The position numbers and the translations under genes are program-made. Below, piece by piece: positions 38,455 through 49,199 of a stretch of DNA of 64,000 nt. The stretch is taken from assembly GCF_010111755.1 (NCBI RefSeq), contig NC_088957.1:1-64000 (forward strand), in the 5' to 3' direction. Origin of the DNA: Nakaseomyces glabratus (lineage: Eukaryota > Ascomycota > Saccharomycetes > Saccharomycetales > Saccharomycetaceae). Every line of letters starts with the position of its first letter. Positions within the stretch are counted from its first letter, which is position 1. The notes under the pieces are model-generated. The model did not search any database and was not told the origin of the DNA. It was given only the letters and a program-made list of their open reading frames with translations.

Positions 38455-39059
38455 CTTTTTTTCTTACCTTGGTGTTGTCGAGGTGGGAAAGAGAGGTTAA
38501 CACACAAGTAACCCTTCCCTTTTTATACATTAATTTTATAATATTTGGAAAATTATGTGTCAATATGAGCTCATCGATTTTTCTGCTTAGATTCTGCTTG
38601 TTTTTCATTTTTTTCAGTTGGATTATTACTAAGTGAAAGAAACTTACCAACGCAGCGCAGTGTAAGTGCAGCGCAGAGGGAAGCATGAGCTCCAAATTAC
38701 CAATTAACTGCTCCCTACCTTACTTCCCCCCTACACAGCCCACAGCCCACAGCCTACTTCCAACAGCCCACACTACTTACAGCCTACTACCAACAGCCTG
38801 AGACCACAGATCCTTCGATTGTTTGTATTCCGGGCTGTGCGGTGGATGGGGGGAGGGGAAACCCACTCCACTGAGGAACACCCGCACGTCGGGGATTCTG
38901 TAGCTTCGTCGAAGGCAGATCCCAACTTCCCAAAGCATCAGTGCATTTGCTGCGGGTTCTACGTTGCTTTCATAGGCAGAAAGGGCTGATCCCAGTTTCG
39001 CGCGATTCCAGTTCCGCGCGACTCCACTGATTCCAGTGATTTCCGTGTTTATTTTTCCA

Positions 39060-39103
39060 CATTCCGTGTTTCCGTGTTTCCGTGTTTCCGTGTTTCCACG
39101 GAA
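39060..39103. promoter_or_regulatory. Pdr1/Pdr3 element with tandem TCCGTGTT half sites
   Basis: TTCCACGGAA at 39094-39103 contains TCCACGGA, an exact match to the PDRE consensus TCCRYGSR on both strands. Directly beside it are four tandem TCCGTGTT units (starting at about 39063), each carrying the TCCGTG half. It lies about 640 bp upstream of the YOR1 ATG. In S. cerevisiae and C. glabrata, Pdr1-type factors activate YOR1 through such sites. Confidence 0.75.
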
Positions 39104-39483
39104 CTGGTCCCCTCCTCCCAAAAGTTGTGGAAAGCCAGAGAAACCCGGGGAAGAACCGTAGTCCCAAGACAAATATCCCGGTAGACGACAGCACCGGGGT
39201 GAAATCAGGCACTCTCTCCTCTTGTCTCACGTGTAAAAGGAGTCCTGTTGAACGTCTTATCACTTAGTTAACAATCTTGTCACGTGAACTGTTACTGTTC
39301 TTCCTTGTCAGCGTGGTTAGTAACCAGCTATCGCAGTCATGCGTAAGCGATTCTCGGTTGCGTGTTTGCTATGTGGTAGTAGTTACCTGTTAAGTGGATG
39401 CAATCTGTTGGTATCCTTTGTTATACCTCTTCTACGGGTGGTTCTGGGGACACCAAGAATATATTTCATGAAAAAAAAAATTC

Positions 39484-39529
39484 TGAAAAAAAAAAAAAAA
39501 AATTTGCGATGAGCTGCCCGCGATGAGCA
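39484..39529 (+). promoter_or_regulatory. Poly(dA)/RRPE-like tract and two PAC sites upstream of PXR1
   Basis: GCGATGAGCT at 39506-39515 and GCGATGAGCA at 39520-39529, both in the gene direction, follow TGAAA plus an A run ending in ATTT. They lie 110-133 bp before the PXR1 ATG. This is the typical ribosome-biogenesis promoter arrangement. Confidence 0.85.
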
Positions 39530-39638
39530 AAATAGTGTTTCTACATATAAGTGATTAGTTATAGCACAGGGGAAGTGTTTGGCCAGTATCACTAATTAAG
39601 CATATACAAAAATATCAAGAAGATAATATAATAACAGT

Positions 39639-40505
39639 ATGGGTTTGGCAGCTGTGAAGACAAGGCAGAAGTTTGGGCTGGATCCCAGGAACACTGCGTG
39701 GAGTAATGACCAGTCCAGGTTTGGACACAAGCACTTGATGCGCTTTGGATGGCAACCGGGCCAGGGTCTGGGCACCCAGCCCGTGCAGTCCATGAAGACA
39801 CATATCAAGGTCTCTATAAAGGATGACAACCTCGGTCTGGGCGCAAAGCTGAAGAAAAACAAAGGTGATAAGATCGATGAGTTTGATAACGGTGAGTGTG
39901 CAGGCCTCGATGTGTTTCAACGTATTCTTGGTAGATTGAACGGTAAAGAGACTGAGGTTAACAAAGAGCTTGAAATACAGCGCAAGGACAAGATTTTAAA
40001 TGGTAAATGGGGTGTGCACTTTGTTAAAGGTGATACCTTGGCTAGTACTTGGGATCCGAAGACAAAGAAACTTCTGAGTTACTCGCAGATGGAAAAGGAT
40101 TCATCGTCTGATGAGGAAAGCGACGATGATGAAGATGAGAAGAAGAAACATAAAATAGAGAAGAAGGAGGCAAAGAAATCTAAGAAACGTAAGCGTGATT
40201 CAGAATCGGATTCAGAATCGAAGAAGAAGAAGAAGAGTAAGAAGGACAAAAAGGAAAAAAAGAGTAAGAAGGATAAGAAGAATAAGAAAGAGAAAGAAAG
40301 CAAGAAAGATAAGAAAAGCAAACACAAGAAAGACAAAAAACAAGAGATACGGACTGCTTCGATTGAATCCAGTACGTCAGCTACATCTATACCTGAATCA
40401 GTGTCTACAAGATTGTCAGTCCGTTCGAAATGGATCAAACAAAAGCGTGCTGCTGTTATGGACTCTAAGGCTTTGAATGAAATTTTTATGGTTACAGGTA
40501 ATTAG
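39639..40505 (+). CDS. PXR1: G-patch nucleolar protein (rRNA/snoRNA processing)
   Basis: A 288-residue protein. In yeast Pxr1/Gno1 activates the DEAH helicase Prp43 in pre-rRNA processing, is needed for snoRNA maturation and inhibits telomerase when overexpressed. The G-patch is at about residues 25-70 (FGWQPGQGLG is the conserved core). A central domain is followed from about residue 145 by an acidic stretch and a long lysine-rich KKE/KKD segment (to about 235), then a short conserved C-terminal tail with KWIKQKRAAVM. S. cerevisiae Pxr1 is 271 residues. PAC sites upstream fit its role. Confidence 0.95.
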   Translation: MGLAAVKTRQKFGLDPRNTAWSNDQSRFGHKHLMRFGWQPGQGLGTQPVQSMKTHIKVSIKDDNLGLGAKLKKNKGDKIDEFDNGECAGLDVFQRILGRLNGKETEVNKELEIQRKDKILNGKWGVHFVKGDTLASTWDPKTKKLLSYSQMEKDSSSDEESDDDEDEKKKHKIEKKEAKKSKKRKRDSESDSESKKKKKSKKDKKEKKSKKDKKNKKEKESKKDKKSKHKKDKKQEIRTASIESSTSATSIPESVSTRLSVRSKWIKQKRAAVMDSKALNEIFMVTGN

Positions 40506-40831
40506 ATCTGTTTGTAGCTTATTTATAGAAACTAATATTACCTCAACACAGAACTGTATACCCCTGCATCGCTTTTATAGAAAATATATGTCAGCAAATT
40601 AGAATACTTTAGGCGACAATAAATCGCGTCCAAAAAAAAACACAATTCCATTAAAGATCATAGCTAAAATTACAAATAAATATTTTGGTTAATTGGATAT
40701 GAATGAAATTAGTTGAGAAAAAATGAAACAAATGTCTTTAGTATACATGCATTAAAATGAATATTTTTCTATATTCTTCCCGTTGATCATATGAACATTA
40801 GGATTCATCAAATATTTAAATCATTCTGAAA
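40506..40831. other. PXR1-GAS1 convergent intergenic region
   Basis: About 325 bp between two stop codons, AT-rich, no gene seen. Confidence 0.7.
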
Positions 40832-42511
40832 TTAAATAAGAGCGAAACCAGCACCGGCGACTGCACCTAATGTGATGAAAGCTGAGAAAAGAAGTTGGTA
40901 TAGACCAACTTGGACGGAGCTAGAGCTGTTAGACTTCTTGTTACTCTTACCAGAGGAAGAGCTCTTAGCAGAAGAACTTGTAGAAGAGCCGGATTTGCTT
41001 GAGCCGGACTTGGAAGAGTTAGAGCCGGTAGCAGATGCCTTGGAAGTACCAGTAGAGCCACCAGAGAAAGTAACAGAATCGGTAGCAGAGTTAGTACCGA
41101 CGCTACCAATTTCCTTCAAGGCAGAGGCACAACCAGCTTGGGTAGTTCCACTTCTCAATGTAGCAGAACCACTGAAGTCACAGTTAGACTTGGAACCACC
41201 TTGGGCGTTGTAGTATAGGTTTAGAACGAAGTTTAGCTTTTCCTTTGGAGAGCAGAAAGAGTAAGAACCGTACTTACCGGTGGTACCGTTACCAGTAATA
41301 CCACCACAGTCAATCTTACCACACAAGTAGGAGAACAAATCTTGGTAGTCGTCTTCATCGACATCATCTTGAACAATACAAGAGTTAGCAGCATCCATAC
41401 ATTCACATAGATCTAGTTGTGGGGTTGGTGGCAAGTTAGTGGCAGCCTTCCAGTATTGGTTAGTAGATGGGCAAGCCAAAGAGGTTGCGGTTGGAGTGTA
41501 AGTCTTGGAGTTTACTGAGGATGGGGAGATGGAGTGGATTTCTTTAGAGTAGTAGTTGAAATCTTCCAAAGTCTTAACACTAGAGCCATCGATGCTAACC
41601 AAACCGTAGTTGTTTGCTTCTTGGAAATACATGTAGACAATACCACCGGACCAGACATCAGTCATATCAGGGCCGTATAGTGCTTGAACTTCAGTGAACT
41701 CTCTTGGTTGAACTTCGTTACAACCGTATTCGGAGAAGAACAATGGGATGGACAAGTTGGCGAATTCCTTGGTTCTGTCAGCGTAACCAGACTTTTGGAA
41801 AGTAGAGTTACCACACCATTCGTACATGTTAATACCGTAGAAGTCAGCTCTTTCAGCGTCGTCACCACAAGCGAAGTAATCAGCGATGTCAACTCTGGTG
41901 TCGGCGTCATCGTTAGAAGAGTAACCAACTGGGATACCTCTGTAACCCTTTTCCTTGATGTAGGACTTGGTGTCTCTAATGGCGGCCTTAACGAAAGCGG
42001 AAGCGTCAGTGTTGGTGGCATCGTTGGTAACCTCGTTACCTGCGAAGAAACCTAGAACGTTGGAGTAGTTAGCGAACATGTCAACAACGGACTTGTAACG
42101 GTCGAAGATTTCCAAGTCCCAGGAAGGAGACTTTCTGTTGACGGAAACCTTTGGAGAGGACAAATCGGCAATGACGTAGATACCGGCATCGTTCAGAGCG
42201 TTCATACATCTGGAGTGGTCCAAGGAAGTGTTGACGGCGTAGACACGGATGACGTTAGTAGCTAGTTGTTGCAAGTATGGAATATCTCTGGAACAGGTGT
42301 CCCAGTCGGCCAATGGGTCGTTGATGGTGGCACCGCCTGTGACGTTAGCGGTATCAGCTTGGTAAGCGATACCCTTCATGTAGAATTGGGAACCGTTATT
42401 GGAGAAAAAGAACTTGTTACCCTTGATCTCAATAGCCGGCAGGTCATCAGCCATAACTGACGACAACAGCAATGTAGCAGCTATTATGAAAGAAACCAGA
42501 CTGTATTGCAT
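40832..42511 (-). CDS. GAS1: GPI-anchored beta-1,3-glucanosyltransferase (GH72)
   Basis: A 559-residue enzyme, the same length as S. cerevisiae Gas1, that elongates beta-1,3-glucan at the cell surface. A signal peptide ends near residue 21 (SSVMA). The GH72 domain starts with FYMKGIAYQ. The catalytic glutamates are expected at E160 ([10 protein letters not shown]) and E261 ([10 protein letters not shown]). A Cys-rich X8/CBM43 module runs from about 350 to 455. A Ser-rich stretch (about 480-530) and a hydrophobic GPI-attachment tail follow. Codon bias indicates high expression. The S. cerevisiae gene is on chromosome XIII (YMR307W), so this gene interrupts the chromosome VII-like order. Paralogues (GAS2-5) exist in C. 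glabrata; strength of match and length favour GAS1. Confidence 0.93.
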   Translation of the reverse strand: MQYSLVSFIIAATLLLSSVMADDLPAIEIKGNKFFFSNNGSQFYMKGIAYQADTANVTGGATINDPLADWDTCSRDIPYLQQLATNVIRVYAVNTSLDHSRCMNALNDAGIYVIADLSSPKVSVNRKSPSWDLEIFDRYKSVVDMFANYSNVLGFFAGNEVTNDATNTDASAFVKAAIRDTKSYIKEKGYRGIPVGYSSNDDADTRVDIADYFACGDDAERADFYGINMYEWCGNSTFQKSGYADRTKEFANLSIPLFFSEYGCNEVQPREFTEVQALYGPDMTDVWSGGIVYMYFQEANNYGLVSIDGSSVKTLEDFNYYSKEIHSISPSSVNSKTYTPTATSLACPSTNQYWKAATNLPPTPQLDLCECMDAANSCIVQDDVDEDDYQDLFSYLCGKIDCGGITGNGTTGKYGSYSFCSPKEKLNFVLNLYYNAQGGSKSNCDFSGSATLRSGTTQAGCASALKEIGSVGTNSATDSVTFSGGSTGTSKASATGSNSSKSGSSKSGSSTSSSAKSSSSGKSNKKSNSSSSVQVGLYQLLFSAFITLGAVAGAGFALI

Positions 42512-45500
42512 TATTGATCTAGTTATAGTAAAATAGTGATTGATACAGTGAGTTGTTTGATACAGCTAAGTGAAGAAAAAAAACTATTAGAACACAGCAC
42601 TAGAAGTAAACATAGAGTTTAAGATTACGTTTCAAGAAAGGATCAAATGTGGTCCTTATATATCCTCATCCTGTTGTTGTCAAGATAAATTCAATCTTTT
42701 CCTTTTCCTGCCTTAATTAGTTCTGTTCAAAAAGCAAGGTTACGCATTGCGTCCTGTGAATTTTAAAGTAGGCTGTGTTATTGTTTGATTGTTTAATTCA
42801 TTTTTTTCACTGGATAGAATATTTCGCTGCAAGGGCAATGCTAACCAACACGAAAACACCAAAATATGTGAGCTGAGTTTTTGGTGGATTTGCTGGATTA
42901 TCGGTGGGGGGAGAACGAAGGTAGTGCACGTAACACAAAGGCTTGAGATGGGGGGGAGAGGAACAAAGCGGTTTTCTTTCGAAGCTACTTTTGAAGCCCT
43001 TTCAAGCCCTTTCAAGCCCTTTCTAGATATGCTGCCCAGACACTTCTGCAGGACCCGCACTCTCTGATTTTCTTCTATTTTTCGAAGGTTTTATACTTTC
43101 TATTGCGCAGTTGTGCGTTGCTTGCAGTGGGGGGAGGATACAGAAGCTTTTCTCTGAAGATTGTTTCTTTTTGGGGGCGGATTGTGCTCTCTGGTACTGC
43201 CTTCTCTGGGTTTGCACAGGTATGGCAGTGTGTCTGTGTTTGTCTGTGTATTTCAGATCAGCATGCCAGGTTTTTTAGTGGTTATTGCGGCCATTTCTGA
43301 GCTACCACTGGTCGCGGGACCGCTCAGTAGGATAATTTGTGCCGGATGGGGAAACATTTTTGCAGTTTCTGTTGTTTTATCGCTCGAAGAGGTATAATGT
43401 GCTGGCTATGAAAAAGCGGGGGAAGGATTAATGGCAGAGGGTGTACGCTACATTCTCTGCACTTAGTGCTCCAACTACCCTCCGGTCATCATCTTTGTTC
43501 AGAGTATGAGTTTCCTAAAGCGGTAAGAGCAGCACATTTCTCATATTTCTCATCTTCTCTGTGTCATGATAGAGAATGCTACGCAAAAAAAATTCAGCTG
43601 GCTGGCCTACTTCCTACTTCCGTTTCCCATTATGGAGGCCTAACAGGGCTGTTGGTGGAGAAAGGAGAAATCGTCACCAATGCGACGGCAAAACTGCAGC
43701 GGGGGTGTCTTTTGCACCAGAGTTTCTGAGGTTGACCAGAGACCAGCCAGTGGCTTAGCGGCCCAAAGGTCGATCCCCCTCTCCCATCACCTTTGACAGA
43801 GTAACCCAGGGGGGGGGGGAGAACGTAGAATCCAGTTTTGATTCTGATCTCTCATCTCTGCTCTCTGAACTCTCATCTCTGATCTCTGCTCCCGGTTCCT
43901 TGTGTGTCTCTCTCATTCAAAGTTCTGATTGGACGCGAAATGCTAAAATTGGCGGTCCGACAGAGTTTGACACTGTGTATGATCTAGAACTATTTTGCAA
44001 AGTTAAGCTGCTCAAACTATCTTGCGTGAACTTAGCAATTCAAGTTCCCTTCTCGTCTAGACGAGGGTGCGCAAACCAATACACTCCTCTATTCACTAAG
44101 CTGAAGGAAGGGAAAGTAATCCGCCCTACTACAACCATGCCGGGTAAACTTCTTCCCACCACCAGAGAGGCCTGCAATATATACAGAATGACATGGGAAA
44201 AGCAATTTCACTTCTTGTCATTTTATCCAGCATCCCAATGCACGTGCCTTTACATGAAGTCCTCGCCGCCGGGTAACTTGTATTATGTGATACATCACGT
44301 TTGTCGTATCTAGTGTTGCAGTTGTGATAACAATTTACGTATTCCATATGATATTTCGTACAGCGCTGTTTTGAGTTGAGGTCACTATCTGGCATTTAGT
44401 CAGCTGATTGATAGCTCGTCTATAAATAGTTGACACGTGATCTGATTTTCCCATATCCCATCTCCCCAGTCTGTGCTGCCCTTTTGGGTTTTGGCCTTAC
44501 TTCTTCGCAAGAAGATCTTTGGTTGTGGTCCAACGGATCAGCATTGTTAGTGCAACATGGTTTGTTTGTGTGTTAGGTAGAACCTGGATCTATATATGGG
44601 CTGTAGTGTCAGAAAGGTGGGAACTTTTCTGAAAGGGTATCGAGGGAGGGCCAAAAAGAAACCTTCAGTAGCTAGATACACAAAGACTATTATTAGACTA
44701 CTCCATGTGAGTTGTAAGGCGGTACGCAAGATATAAATAGCTTATGTAGTAAATATAGATCAGATCATGTGGATAACGTATCACTCTATACAATCTGTTG
44801 TCTCTCAGGTCTGTTAACGTTTAGGTGTCAGTACCCACCACTTGGAACCACACAAATCTGTTGTCACACAAGAAAAAAATATCGCCGTTTTTCCCTTCAC
44901 TAAAAATTAAAATCCAAAGTCCACAATGTTTAATTCTCAATTGAGAATCATCGACCAATTGAGTAAAGGCTATAGAGAGAGAGAGGGGGTAGGGGGAAAA
45001 GATTGGCAAGCCCGCTCCCCTCCCTCCCAACAAAACACTATTTCTCTCCCTGGAACTTGTGTAGACCTTCGTTACCCCTTTAGGAAAAGTGAGTGGGTTC
45101 TAGCATATTAACACCGTGGTATCATATCAGTCAAGTCGTGCGCTCTGTGTCTGGGCCCTCTATATTCCTGTTCGACCTCTTGTACGTCCCAGTCCAACGT
45201 CTCTGCCTGACACAATAGCTGATTCCACTGGAGCACTCGCAGTGAGCCCACCACAACTACTAAGGTAGTCACATATACGAATTACGAATGCCAATGTGTG
45301 TAAGTTCATTTCGATTCAAGATAAACAAAAAAAGGAGGGGTCTGCGGCCATTAACTCTGGGACTTGCAAAATGCCTTTATTGAAAAAAGAAAGAAAAGAA
45401 TATCCCCTCTGGCTGCAGAATTTGAATCATCCTCACCAACGGCATGCCGTCCGGCTCTTTCCTGGGGGGGCAGAAAAAGAAAGAAGGAAACGAAACACAC

Positions 45501-46343
45501 CCAGATCTCAGCTGCACCCGTACAGCTGCATCTGTGAGGAAAGCCCAAAACAAACGGCCCCTCCTTCCCTAAACCAAAACAGGAACACCGAGAAGAGAAG
45601 TCGATAAATAAAAGAGACACCTGCAACTGTACGACAAACTCTGAGCAGGCCCCCTCGCAGTTTGGCCCGTGCAAACAGTGCAATCAGTGCAATCAGTGCA
45701 ATCAGTGCAAGAAACTTGTAAATATAAGTGTAAGTGTAAATGCAAGTGTGTATTGTCTTGTTTTTACCGGATCAGGTAATAAGATTTTGCAACACTCCCT
45801 CCCCCCCCTCACACTGTGTTGTCACTAACGCCCGTTTAGGAAACCAAAATGGCCACAGGCCATATACGGGTGATCATTGTGGTTCTAGAACGGCAAGTCC
45901 CTCAGAACAGCACAGAGATAATCAGAAGAGAGACTTACCCCCCCACCCAATACTCAAATCCCAAAGACCAAAACCCAGAACACCCAGAAAGACCCCCAGA
46001 AGGGCAGATCACAAGAGGCACTCAGAGATCCGATCCCGGCTGCAGCTATATAAACAACTTCGAAAGTCCTTGTGGACAGATCACAGTCTTTTTACTTTAC
46101 TATGTCGTGCTGCGTTACTTCTTCCTTCTGTCTTCTCGAATAAACAAATTTTTTTCTTTTCCTTCCTTATCCTGTCTTATTTGTATAGTATAAAACTAAG
46201 TTACATATTTTGTTCTCTCTCTCCTTAATTCTTGCTTCCATTGGAAAGACACCATCCCGCTGAATTAAGAAGATAAATCCAACTACAAGTCATTCTTTAA
46301 ATTAACTAAAAAATAATCTTTCTCTAATTCAAGTCCGTTCATT
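42512..46343. other. 3.8-kb GAS1-SCW4 divergent intergenic region
   Basis: An unusually long promoter region with many purine/pyrimidine tracts. It holds AAGCCCTTTC-type units (about 42989-43022), a CTCTCATCTCTG-type tandem patch (about 43843-43890), G runs near 43810 and 45464, four CAGTGCAAT-type units (about 45675-45710) and a Rlm1-type site. TATA candidates are TATATAAGG on the minus strand near 42656-42664 (GAS1) and TATATAAA near 46047-46054 (SCW4). Frames inside (for example 43900-44313, which starts with TTG) have no recognisable content. Confidence 0.75.
44420..44429. promoter_or_regulatory. Candidate Rlm1 (MADS-box) site
   Basis: CTATAAATAG matches the Rlm1 consensus CTA(A/T)4TAG exactly. 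Rlm1 is the transcription factor of the cell-wall integrity pathway, and both flanking genes encode wall enzymes. It is far from both starts (about 1.9 kb), and the assignment is inference. Confidence 0.45.
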
Positions 46344-47468
46344 ATGAAATTTTCCACTTTGATTACTTCTGCTTTGCTAGGTACTGCAATTGCCGCTCCA
46401 CACGCCGCCCACACCCACAAGGAGAAGCGTGATGTTGTCACCAAGACTATGCACGCCGTCCAAACCGTCGTCGTCGGTCCAGATGGAACCCCAGTCCAAA
46501 AGGCTGAGGCCATCAACGAACAAGTTGTTGAAAACGCTCCTCAACCAACTACCCAGCAACAACAACAACAACAACAACAAGCTTCCCCAGCTCCAGCTAA
46601 GTCTACTACTGAACTAGCTCCAGCTTCTTCCCCAGCTTCCTCTTCCTCTTCCTCCTCCTCTTCCAACACCAAGAAGCCAGACACCCAAGTTGGTGGTGCC
46701 GGTGTCAAGGGTATCACTTACACTCCATACAATGCCGACGGTACTTGTAAGGACGCCTCCGCTGTCGCTTCCGACTTGGCTGCTTTGTCCCAATACCCAA
46801 CCATCAGACTATACGGTACCGACTGTAACCAAGTCGAAAACGTCTTCAAGGCTAAGGCCTCCGGTCAAAAGCTTTTCTTGGGTGTCTTCGATGTCTCTAA
46901 CATCCAAGGTTCCGTTGACGCCATCAAGAGCGCCGTTAACACTTACGGTTCTTGGGACGATGTCACTACCGTCTCCATCGGTAACGAATTGGTTAACGGT
47001 GGTCAAGCCTCTCCAGCTCAAGTTGGCCAATACGTTGCTGCTGGTAGAGCCGCTTTGCAAGCTGCTGGTTTCAACGGCCCAGTTGTCTCTGTCGACACTT
47101 TCATCGCCGTTATCAACAACCCAGAATTGTGCCAATACTCTGAGTACATGGCTGTTAACGCTCACGCTTACTTCGACCAATACACCAAGGCTCAAGACGC
47201 TGGTTCCTGGTTGTTGCAACAAATCCAAAGAGTCTGGACTGCTTGTGACGGTAAGAAGGAGGTTGTCATCACTGAATCCGGCTGGCCATCCAAGGGTCAA
47301 ACCCTAGGTGTTGCTGTCCCATCCAAGCAAAACCAAAAGGATGCTGTCAACTCTATCACTGCTGCTTGTGGTGCTGACACTTTCTTGTACAACGCCTTCA
47401 ACGACTACTGGAAGGCTGACGGTCCATACGGCTGTGAAAAGTACTGGGGTGTCTTGTCCGATGAATAA
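46344..47468 (+). CDS. SCW4: Cell-wall GH17 glucanase-like protein (Scw4/Scw10 family)
   Basis: A 374-residue secreted wall protein related to glucanases. A signal peptide (cut near residue 18) is followed by KEKR at 26-29, a Kex2-type processing site as in the Scw/PIR-like soluble wall proteins. A nine-Gln run at about 71-79 and a Ser run near 99-107 form a linker. The GH17 domain starts near 118 (GVKGITYTPYN). Expected catalytic glutamates are E215 (SIGNELVNGG) and E311 (VVITESGWPSKG). Strong codon bias. SCW4 (chromosome VII) and SCW10 (XIII) are duplicates in S. cerevisiae; the flanking genes favour SCW4, but only one such gene is in this window, so the choice of name is by position. Confidence 0.92.
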   Translation: MKFSTLITSALLGTAIAAPHAAHTHKEKRDVVTKTMHAVQTVVVGPDGTPVQKAEAINEQVVENAPQPTTQQQQQQQQQASPAPAKSTTELAPASSPASSSSSSSSSNTKKPDTQVGGAGVKGITYTPYNADGTCKDASAVASDLAALSQYPTIRLYGTDCNQVENVFKAKASGQKLFLGVFDVSNIQGSVDAIKSAVNTYGSWDDVTTVSIGNELVNGGQASPAQVGQYVAAGRAALQAAGFNGPVVSVDTFIAVINNPELCQYSEYMAVNAHAYFDQYTKAQDAGSWLLQQIQRVWTACDGKKEVVITESGWPSKGQTLGVAVPSKQNQKDAVNSITAACGADTFLYNAFNDYWKADGPYGCEKYWGVLSDE

Positions 47469-48254
47469 ACGCATTTCCTCAAAAGGTTCTAAAAGCTTTT
47501 TAAACTTCTTGTTTAATGAAAAAGCGTTTTTTATCTATCTCTAAGCAATACTTGTTTTGTGGCAGCTCTTTGGCTTGACAGAAGATTATCATTTTGGTTT
47601 CGCCCAAACTCTTTTTTGATATTATTCTGTTATCCTCTAAACAATTACTATTTTATTCCCCCAAATGACTGATACCCGCAAGATCATCGATATGATGTAT
47701 CTTTGCTATATTATTTTCCCGAATTGTAACTCTTTTTTTTAACTCTTTTTCAGAAAATGGGTTCAAATTGTTGTGATAGTTTCCCTTAGACTATCATTGA
47801 TCGGATTCTATTAATTCAATTGAACTTCATTTTTATCACGTCCACTGATTATAATTTTATATTTTGATCAATTGAGCAGGGTTGGTAACAGTCTTTAGCT
47901 AGACCATTACCAAATTTACTTTTTCTTTTTGAAAAATTTGGAAGTTACTCGTCTCGACGGTTAGCTTTTCATTGTCGTTCTTCTTTCCCTGACTCCTTTT
48001 ATTATTTTTTTTAACTATTTTTTATATAATTAAAAAGTATTGTATTTTTTACAATTGCTATTTTTCTCCGCTATCAAGAACCCAATCTCTTATATCATGT
48101 CAAGCTTTTTCAAATTGATATGATGTTGATTTTCATCTTCGCCGAAAAACGTAACCAGCGAAATGACGATTATTACAACCAGCACTTTTTACTACGCTGC
48201 TTAGATTATGCTAAATATATATATGCATATATGCATTCAAAGCCTCGAATTTTA
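47469..48254. other. SCW4-CWC22 convergent intergenic region
   Basis: About 790 bp between two stop codons; AT-rich with T runs near 47733, 48001 and 48040. No gene seen. Confidence 0.7.
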
Positions 48255-49199
48255 CTATCGCCTTGGACTACGAGATCTATTCCTTCTCCTTGGCGGTGTC
48301 CTAGATCGAGGCTTTCTATCTGATTTGGTATTTGAGTTGTACCTACTGCGAGGTGGTGTTCTTGACCTTTTTCCAACACTCTTTCTCGAATTACCACCAT
48401 CTCTGCGTGAAAACCTCCTATCTTTAGCTGACGTTTTTGAATACTTGTTCTCTTGACTAGGTAAGGGTTTCCTTGACCTCCATGTGTCTGATGGCCCCTC
48501 AGGTCTCGATTCTTCTTCTTTCAACCTCTCTGCCTCTCGTACCTTCTTTTCTTGTTCTTCAATGGAACTAACATCATCTCGCATTCTCTTGGTTAAAACA
48601 CCAAGACCTATGGATGTAAAATAGTTGATAGAATATCTCATGTCATCCAGGTCTTCTTCTGGAAATAGATTCTTCAAGAACGGCTTGATGTAGTCCTCAT
48701 TCAAACGGGCTTGTAGCTCATTGATACCCAATTCAGCTACCAGTTCCTGAAACAAAAACTTCAAAAATATCCTTGTAGCGGGAGAGCTATCTTCCTCATT
48801 CATTCTGAAGTTTTCAAATAACTCAAAGCCAAGATAATCTGCAGCAAATATATGCCCCCATAGTTTACCAATAATACGCAACTGGGCGGGCTCAAATGTG
48901 TTCATGTTTGTATAATTGTCCAAAAGAACGTGCTTATAGCCTTCAACCCATGAGCTATGTGTCGCACAAAGTCTTTCCGAAAGCAGACCGTAGAATTTTG
49001 AGTATGTCGGCTCCTGTATGCTTGATCGCACTATTATATCTACCACTTTACTCTTGGCATCATCTGAAACGCGCTCGGCCAGCACCTTGTGTGCCGCTTC
49101 ATCTCCCGAGAGAGAACTCTTGAGTATCAAATAGAATTTCTTCTTAAACTCTATATCATCACTAGCCGTTAAATCCTCTACTTTAGTCTCTGTATTCAT
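48255..49199 (-). CDS. CWC22: Spliceosome factor Cwc22, MA3-domain half only
   Basis: A 314-residue protein matching the C-terminal half of Cwc22, which associates with the Bact spliceosome and is needed for Prp2 action before the first catalytic step. The MA3 domain starts almost at once (DDIEFKKKFYLILKSSLSGD) and runs to about residue 210 (YSINYFTSIGLG). A charged coiled segment and an Arg/Ser-rich tail ending RRRNRSRSPRR follow. S. cerevisiae Cwc22 is 577 residues, with about 280 before this region that include the MIF4G domain. Here a stop codon lies in frame three codons before the ATG, and only 387 bp separate it from the divergent CAB4, so the N-terminal half is absent at this locus. 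Position and strand match YGR278W. Confidence 0.88.
   Translation of the reverse strand: MNTETKVEDLTASDDIEFKKKFYLILKSSLSGDEAAHKVLAERVSDDAKSKVVDIIVRSSIQEPTYSKFYGLLSERLCATHSSWVEGYKHVLLDNYTNMNTFEPAQLRIIGKLWGHIFAADYLGFELFENFRMNEEDSSPATRIFLKFLFQELVAELGINELQARLNEDYIKPFLKNLFPEEDLDDMRYSINYFTSIGLGVLTKRMRDDVSSIEEQEKKVREAERLKEEESRPEGPSDTWRSRKPLPSQENKYSKTSAKDRRFSRRDGGNSRKSVGKRSRTPPRSRYNSNTKSDRKPRSRTPPRRRNRSRSPRR

Larger units (their letters stand above)
38455..39638. other. YOR1-PXR1 divergent intergenic region
   Basis: Shared promoter region. Besides the PDRE array and the PAC sites listed separately, it has two CACGTG E-boxes (39228-39233 and 39281-39286; Cbf1/Pho4-type), a short AGCCCACAGCC-like repeat patch near 38737-38800, and A tracts of 10 and 17 bases near 39471-39502. 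No gene seen. Confidence 0.75.

Noticed and set aside
39279..39290. CDEI-like TGTCACGTGAAC, considered as a centromere
   Set aside because: It is not followed by an AT-rich CDEII or a CDEIII with CCGAA, and it lies in a promoter; it is better read as an E-box.
43740..43790. tRNA-like A box (TGGCTTAGCGG) and B box-like (GGTCGATCC) strings
   Set aside because: The two boxes are only a few bases apart, too close for a tRNA, and no acceptor-stem pairing is visible.
43900..46228. Frames of 137 and 162 codons in the GAS1-SCW4 interval
   Set aside because: One begins with TTG; both have random-looking composition, and a second frame overlaps the 162-codon one. No similarity to any family I know.
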